17,089 bases of DNA from Cellvibrionales bacterium (GTDB lineage: Bacteria; Pseudomonadota; Gammaproteobacteria; Pseudomonadales; JAHEGP01), in the NCBI GenBank assembly GCA_024645065.1, contig JAHEGP010000040.1, positions 1 through 17,089 of the forward strand, written 5' to 3'. A model generated the notes under the pieces. The model saw nothing but the letters and a program-made list of their open reading frames with translations, was not told where the DNA came from and did no database searches. Positions 14,098 through 17,089 of the stretch are shown here, piece after piece (within the stretch, counting starts at the first letter, position 1; each line of letters begins with the position of its first letter). The translations under genes were made by a program, and so were the position numbers.

Positions 14098-15834
14098 ATG
14101 AACAGCAAAATCAAGGTCGACAATCCCCTGGTCATACTCCACGGGGACGAGATGGCGCAGATAGCCTTCGAGCGGATTCTGCAGCAGTTTGTCGGCAAAA
14201 GGCTCGATATCGAGCTGGTTGAGGTTGACCTGACTGCAGAGAACCGACTGGTGACCAACGGTCAAGCGGTGCTGGACGCCATCGAAGCGCTGAAAAAATA
14301 CGGCGTGGGTATCAAGAATGCCGGCATGACGGTCAATCGCAAACAGCTCGATGAGTTGCTGGCAAAGCATCCGGAAATTGATGAGGCAGGCCTGGACAAG
14401 CTTGCCACCAAATCCCCGAACGGCGCAATTCGCAAGGGTATCGGCGGCAACATCACCCGCGAGGATATCGAGTTTCGCAATTTGCAGGTGAATCACCCGG
14501 ATTGGATAGGCCGCGATATCGATGTATTCACCATGGATACCGGCGGCATCAAGGAGAGCTGTAACAAGCTGACTAAAACCACCGGTGTCGCCAAGGTGTT
14601 GTTTGTTGGCAGCAGCGGTGACCCCGTCGAGTTGCATCGTCGCACCCTGCGCAAGGGTGACCCCTGGCTCATCTGCACCAACGACATCGGCAAGGTGAGG
14701 GAGTGGGCCCGCCGCTTTTTCCAGCGTGCCCTGGACGAGGGGCGCGATGCCTACCTGGGTTTGAAAGATACCGTGATACCCGGTTACGACGGGGTGATGC
14801 GCGCTGCCATCGAGGAGATTTACCAGCTGGAGTACCGGGACAAGCTGGAAGCCGCCGGGCTCAATTATTACTATGAACTGATCGATGCCCAGGCGGCGAG
14901 GATTGTCGCCAATCCGCCTCAGCGCGCGCTCTGGGGTGTGCCCGACAATACCACCGGGCGCAAGCTGCTGAAGCTGGTCAACGAGCTGAAGAAATACGGC
15001 ATCCCGACTCGCAAGAGCCATGTCTCGCTGTCGCGTATGAGTGCCGGCGGCGGCGATCAGTACGGCAGTTTCAATATGCCCGTGCCGGAGGATGGCATTC
15101 TGAAAATTGTCATCGATGGCGAGGAGAAGCATGCCCGGGACGTTCGCCAGGGCGACCCGCTGCTGTTTATGTCCAACCACCGGGAGGCGATCAAGGACTG
15201 GGTCATGCAGGTGTTTCGCGATGCCTCCTATAAAAACAAGGAGGTCTACTTTGGCCTCAAGCGCGAATACATGGAGTACGACGAGGTGTTCAGCGCTGTG
15301 TTACTCGAGGTGCGCTACGAGCTGGCCCAGGCGGGGACGCGACCGCCCTCGTTCATGATCATGCGGCCCTCCAGCCAGCTCAAGAAGATGATTTGCGATC
15401 CGCCCCGCAATGCGCTCTATCCAGCCCAGAACCTGGATGGCGACATTTTCTCGGATATTTCCGCGGCACTGGGGGGCAGCCTGGCGACCGCCAGCTCCAT
15501 CATAGAGAGCAAGGAAGGCACCATGCTCTACGAGGCGCCCCACGGCACGGCGCATGATCTGTACCTGCGCTACCTGCTTACCGAGGGGAAGGAGGCGCAC
15601 TTCAATTCGTCGGCGCTGATCTATGCCCTGGCCAATGCCCTGGAGACCCTTGCCCGGCGCGAAGATAACCAGCCCCTGCGTGATTACTCGAAAAGCCTCA
15701 AGAGTGCCCTGATCGAAACCGTGGCCCAGGGTACGATTACCGGTGACCTGAGAGGCAAGACCACCGACCCCGAGAACGAAAGCCTGGTGGATATGTACGG
15801 CTTTCTCGATGCGGTAGAGGAAAATCTCATTTAA
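14098..15834 (+). CDS. icd: Type II isocitrate dehydrogenase, predicted NAD+-specific
   Basis: This 578-residue enzyme of the TCA cycle decarboxylates isocitrate to 2-oxoglutarate. It is related to eukaryote-like type II enzymes: HGDEMAQIAFERI near the start, YDGVMRAAIEEIYQLEY in mid-protein, LDGDIFSDISAALGGSLATA, and EAPHGTAHDLY. It is longer than the roughly 400-residue family norm because of extra sequence in the middle and before the C-terminus. In NADP enzymes the last motif reads HGTxTRHY, with Arg-His holding the 2'-phosphate; here these are Asp487-Leu488, which predicts NAD+ use. From memory, the same two residues were implicated in the NAD+-specific enzyme of Congregibacter litoralis. 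It stands alone behind a TATAAT and converges with the MarR gene. Confidence 0.92.
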   Translation: MNSKIKVDNPLVILHGDEMAQIAFERILQQFVGKRLDIELVEVDLTAENRLVTNGQAVLDAIEALKKYGVGIKNAGMTVNRKQLDELLAKHPEIDEAGLDKLATKSPNGAIRKGIGGNITREDIEFRNLQVNHPDWIGRDIDVFTMDTGGIKESCNKLTKTTGVAKVLFVGSSGDPVELHRRTLRKGDPWLICTNDIGKVREWARRFFQRALDEGRDAYLGLKDTVIPGYDGVMRAAIEEIYQLEYRDKLEAAGLNYYYELIDAQAARIVANPPQRALWGVPDNTTGRKLLKLVNELKKYGIPTRKSHVSLSRMSAGGGDQYGSFNMPVPEDGILKIVIDGEEKHARDVRQGDPLLFMSNHREAIKDWVMQVFRDASYKNKEVYFGLKREYMEYDEVFSAVLLEVRYELAQAGTRPPSFMIMRPSSQLKKMICDPPRNALYPAQNLDGDIFSDISAALGGSLATASSIIESKEGTMLYEAPHGTAHDLYLRYLLTEGKEAHFNSSALIYALANALETLARREDNQPLRDYSKSLKSALIETVAQGTITGDLRGKTTDPENESLVDMYGFLDAVEENLI

Positions 15835-15879
15835 CCGGATGCAGGTCGAGGAGCGTTGATCGTGTTGCCCCCAACAAGA

Positions 15880-16362
15880 CTATTCCTCCATCCGGACCGG
15901 GCCCGGTGCCCCGTCTTCCTGCATGGTTTTGAGTTGCCGATTGAGTTTGTCGAGCAGGTAAAGCAGGTCGCGGTATTCGCTCACCTCAAGGCCGTCTATG
16001 AGTTCTTTTTCCCAGTCCAGTATTCGCGGCACCAGGGCGCGGTAACGCTTGAGTCCGGTATCAGTCATGGATAAGCGTTTAACCCGATGGTCGTCGCTGG
16101 CCACGGCGCGCACCACCAGTCCGCGCTCCTCGAGGTTGGCGATGGCCCGGGATACCTTGCTCTTTTCCATGGCGCTGTATTTGACGATGTCCGATGCGGT
16201 CAGGGCCCGGTGCTCGGCCAGCTGCAGCATGATGCGCCACTCGGTTACGGTGAGGCGAAAGGGGCCGGTGATCCGACGCGACATGCTTCCCGCCATTCCC
16301 TCGGAAAGGCTTCTGATCAGGTTGGGCAGAAAGTTGTCGAGATGTAATCCGTTGCGCTGCAT
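15880..16362 (-). CDS. MarR-family transcriptional regulator
   Basis: This 160-residue winged-helix regulator is typical of MarR dimers. The core is LTVTEWRIMLQLAEH (37-51), LTASDIVKYSAMEKSKVSRA (54-73, recognition helix), LEERGLVVR (77-85) and the wing with DDHRVKRLSMTDTG (90-103); long terminal helices give the dimer interface. ATG 16362 is preferred, with AGGA about 11 nt upstream; a TTG at 16410 would add a 16-residue unstructured stretch. The gene converges with the dehydrogenase gene (45 nt between stops) and diverges from the PHA-synthase-like gene, which it may control together with itself. The effector is unknown. Confidence 0.93.
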   Translation of the reverse strand: MQRNGLHLDNFLPNLIRSLSEGMAGSMSRRITGPFRLTVTEWRIMLQLAEHRALTASDIVKYSAMEKSKVSRAIANLEERGLVVRAVASDDHRVKRLSMTDTGLKRYRALVPRILDWEKELIDGLEVSEYRDLLYLLDKLNRQLKTMQEDGAPGPVRMEE

Positions 16363-16673
16363 GGGTTTGAATTCCTGGCGGTCGCGAAATGGGCAGAGCT
16401 TATCACGCAACCTCTATTCATGAGAATGATAGTTGATAAAGCTACTACTTATGACGGTTTAAAGCTGTTTTTGCCGCTTTTATATTTACCGGAGCGGCTA
16501 TTTTAAGTATTATTAGTTGCGTTTACAACAATGAATCGGGATGCAGGAGGCGCGGGGGATAGCGGCGCTGTCCGCAGAGGATACTGCTACACCGATTGGC
16601 CTGGCTGCTGGTTTTCACTCCCGGCGCTACGCCGTCGATCAACGATCGCCAACACATGTCATGAGGTACAGGA
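16363..16673. promoter_or_regulatory. Divergent control region between marR-like and phaC-like genes
   Basis: This 311-nt region is AT-richer than its surroundings and must hold both divergent promoters. A Fur-box-like stretch at 16422-16440 begins GAGAATGATAGT, 10 of 12 matches to the first two GATAAT units, but the third unit fits poorly. An inverted repeat GCCGCT (16473-16478) / AGCGGC (16493-16498) is a possible operator. TATTAT at 16508-16513, with TTTACC 16 nt upstream, is a weak plus-strand promoter candidate. Confidence 0.4.
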
Positions 16674-17089
16674 ATGATGGGCGCAACCAAGACCTTTGAA
16701 CTGCTCGATCAGGGACAAGCTGGTGCTATCGATCGTGAATTCAGAACCATGCTGGCGCAGGCCAGCCTGGGAATGTCGCCACTGGAGCTTGCACTGGCTA
16801 CTGCCGACTGGATTTCGCACCTGTCGATTTCACCGGGCAAACGTCTGCTCCTGATGCAGAGCTTTGTCACCAAATTGCAACAGCTTGGCATCTACAGCGC
16901 CAAGTCGCTGTTCAACAAAACGGCCGAGGGACCGGCATCCGGGATTGAGCGGCGTATGAGCGGCGAAGCATGGCAGAAGTGGCCATTCAAGGTGTTTGCC
17001 CAGGCCCACCAGGTGAGTAAGGACTGGTGGAAAGAAGCGACTATCGGTGTGGAGGGCGTGCGCTCTGAAAACGAGATACTGGTTCACTC
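16674..17089 (+). CDS. phaC: PHA synthase-like protein, N-terminal part (runs off the right edge)
   Basis: Only the first 138 codons are in the window. They match the N-terminal region of polyhydroxyalkanoate synthases, which polymerise hydroxyacyl-CoA into storage polyester: SPLELALATADWISHLSISP (35-54), then ERRMSGEAWQKWPFKVFAQA (92-111), WWKEAT (118-123) and GVEGV (125-129). The catalytic Cys-Asp-His region lies beyond the edge, so activity cannot be judged. The start is ATG 16674, with GAGG 7 nt upstream; a second ATG follows at once. No stop interrupts the frame. It is transcribed away from the MarR gene. Confidence 0.8.
   Translation, partial: MMGATKTFELLDQGQAGAIDREFRTMLAQASLGMSPLELALATADWISHLSISPGKRLLLMQSFVTKLQQLGIYSAKSLFNKTAEGPASGIERRMSGEAWQKWPFKVFAQAHQVSKDWWKEATIGVEGVRSENEILVH

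Noticed and set aside
14026..15180. A 384-codon open frame on the minus strand.
   Set aside because: It is antisense to the isocitrate dehydrogenase gene, which has clear motifs; long antisense frames are common opposite GC-rich genes.
15863..15876. A TGTTG-CCCC-CAACA hairpin between the convergent dehydrogenase and MarR genes as a shared terminator.
   Set aside because: The stem is only 5 bp with no T-run on either strand.
16590..16625. A sigma54-like promoter around TTGGCCTGGCTGCTGG before the phaC-like gene.
   Set aside because: The GG and GC elements are not at the required 10-bp separation.

Overview
The window reads as GC-rich chromosomal DNA from a marine gammaproteobacterium, plausibly a member of the Halieaceae/Congregibacter group. 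That placement is inference. Its best support is the unusual type II isocitrate dehydrogenase, whose coenzyme-site residues (Asp487-Leu488) match what I recall for the NAD+-specific enzyme of Congregibacter litoralis. A PHA-synthase-like gene and an NhaC antiporter fit a marine lifestyle. I see no insertion sequences, CRISPR arrays, rRNAs or intact tRNAs.

Layout, left to right. Positions 174-1748 (-) hold a GNAT-nitrilase fusion protein. A 548-nt gene-poor stretch follows, then a FabG-like SDR dehydrogenase at 2297-3058 (-) with a terminator-like hairpin just past its stop. A hairpin-rich 619-nt spacer at 3059-3677 separates this from the main feature.

The main feature is a compact minus-strand run from about 12111 down to 3678 that looks like one operon. 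In transcription order it encodes a thermostable-hemolysin-family GNAT-like protein, an acyl-AMP ligase with an altered A10 lysine, a haem-oxygenase-like diiron (HDO) enzyme, an SDR, a periplasmic TPR protein, an OmpR-family regulator, a possible 51-residue small protein, a QseC/PmrB-like sensor kinase, a periplasmic cupredoxin-fold protein, an FTR1 iron permease and an outer-membrane beta-barrel. Most joints are 4-nt overlaps or gaps of 10 nt or less. Just upstream of the first gene is a CTTAAG-N5-CTTAGG direct repeat, the pattern bound by PmrA/QseB-type regulators, followed 10 nt later by a TATGAT -10 element. My reading is a self-regulated, metal-responsive system that couples synthesis of an acyl-derived small molecule or modified lipid to iron (or related metal) uptake. 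The product is unknown.

To the right, on the plus strand, are nhaC (12425-13897, TTG start) and the type II isocitrate dehydrogenase (14098-15834). A MarR regulator at 15880-16362 (-) converges on the latter. The window ends inside the 5' part of a PHA-synthase-like gene (16674 to the edge), divergent from the MarR gene across a 311-nt AT-richer region with a Fur-like sequence and an inverted repeat.
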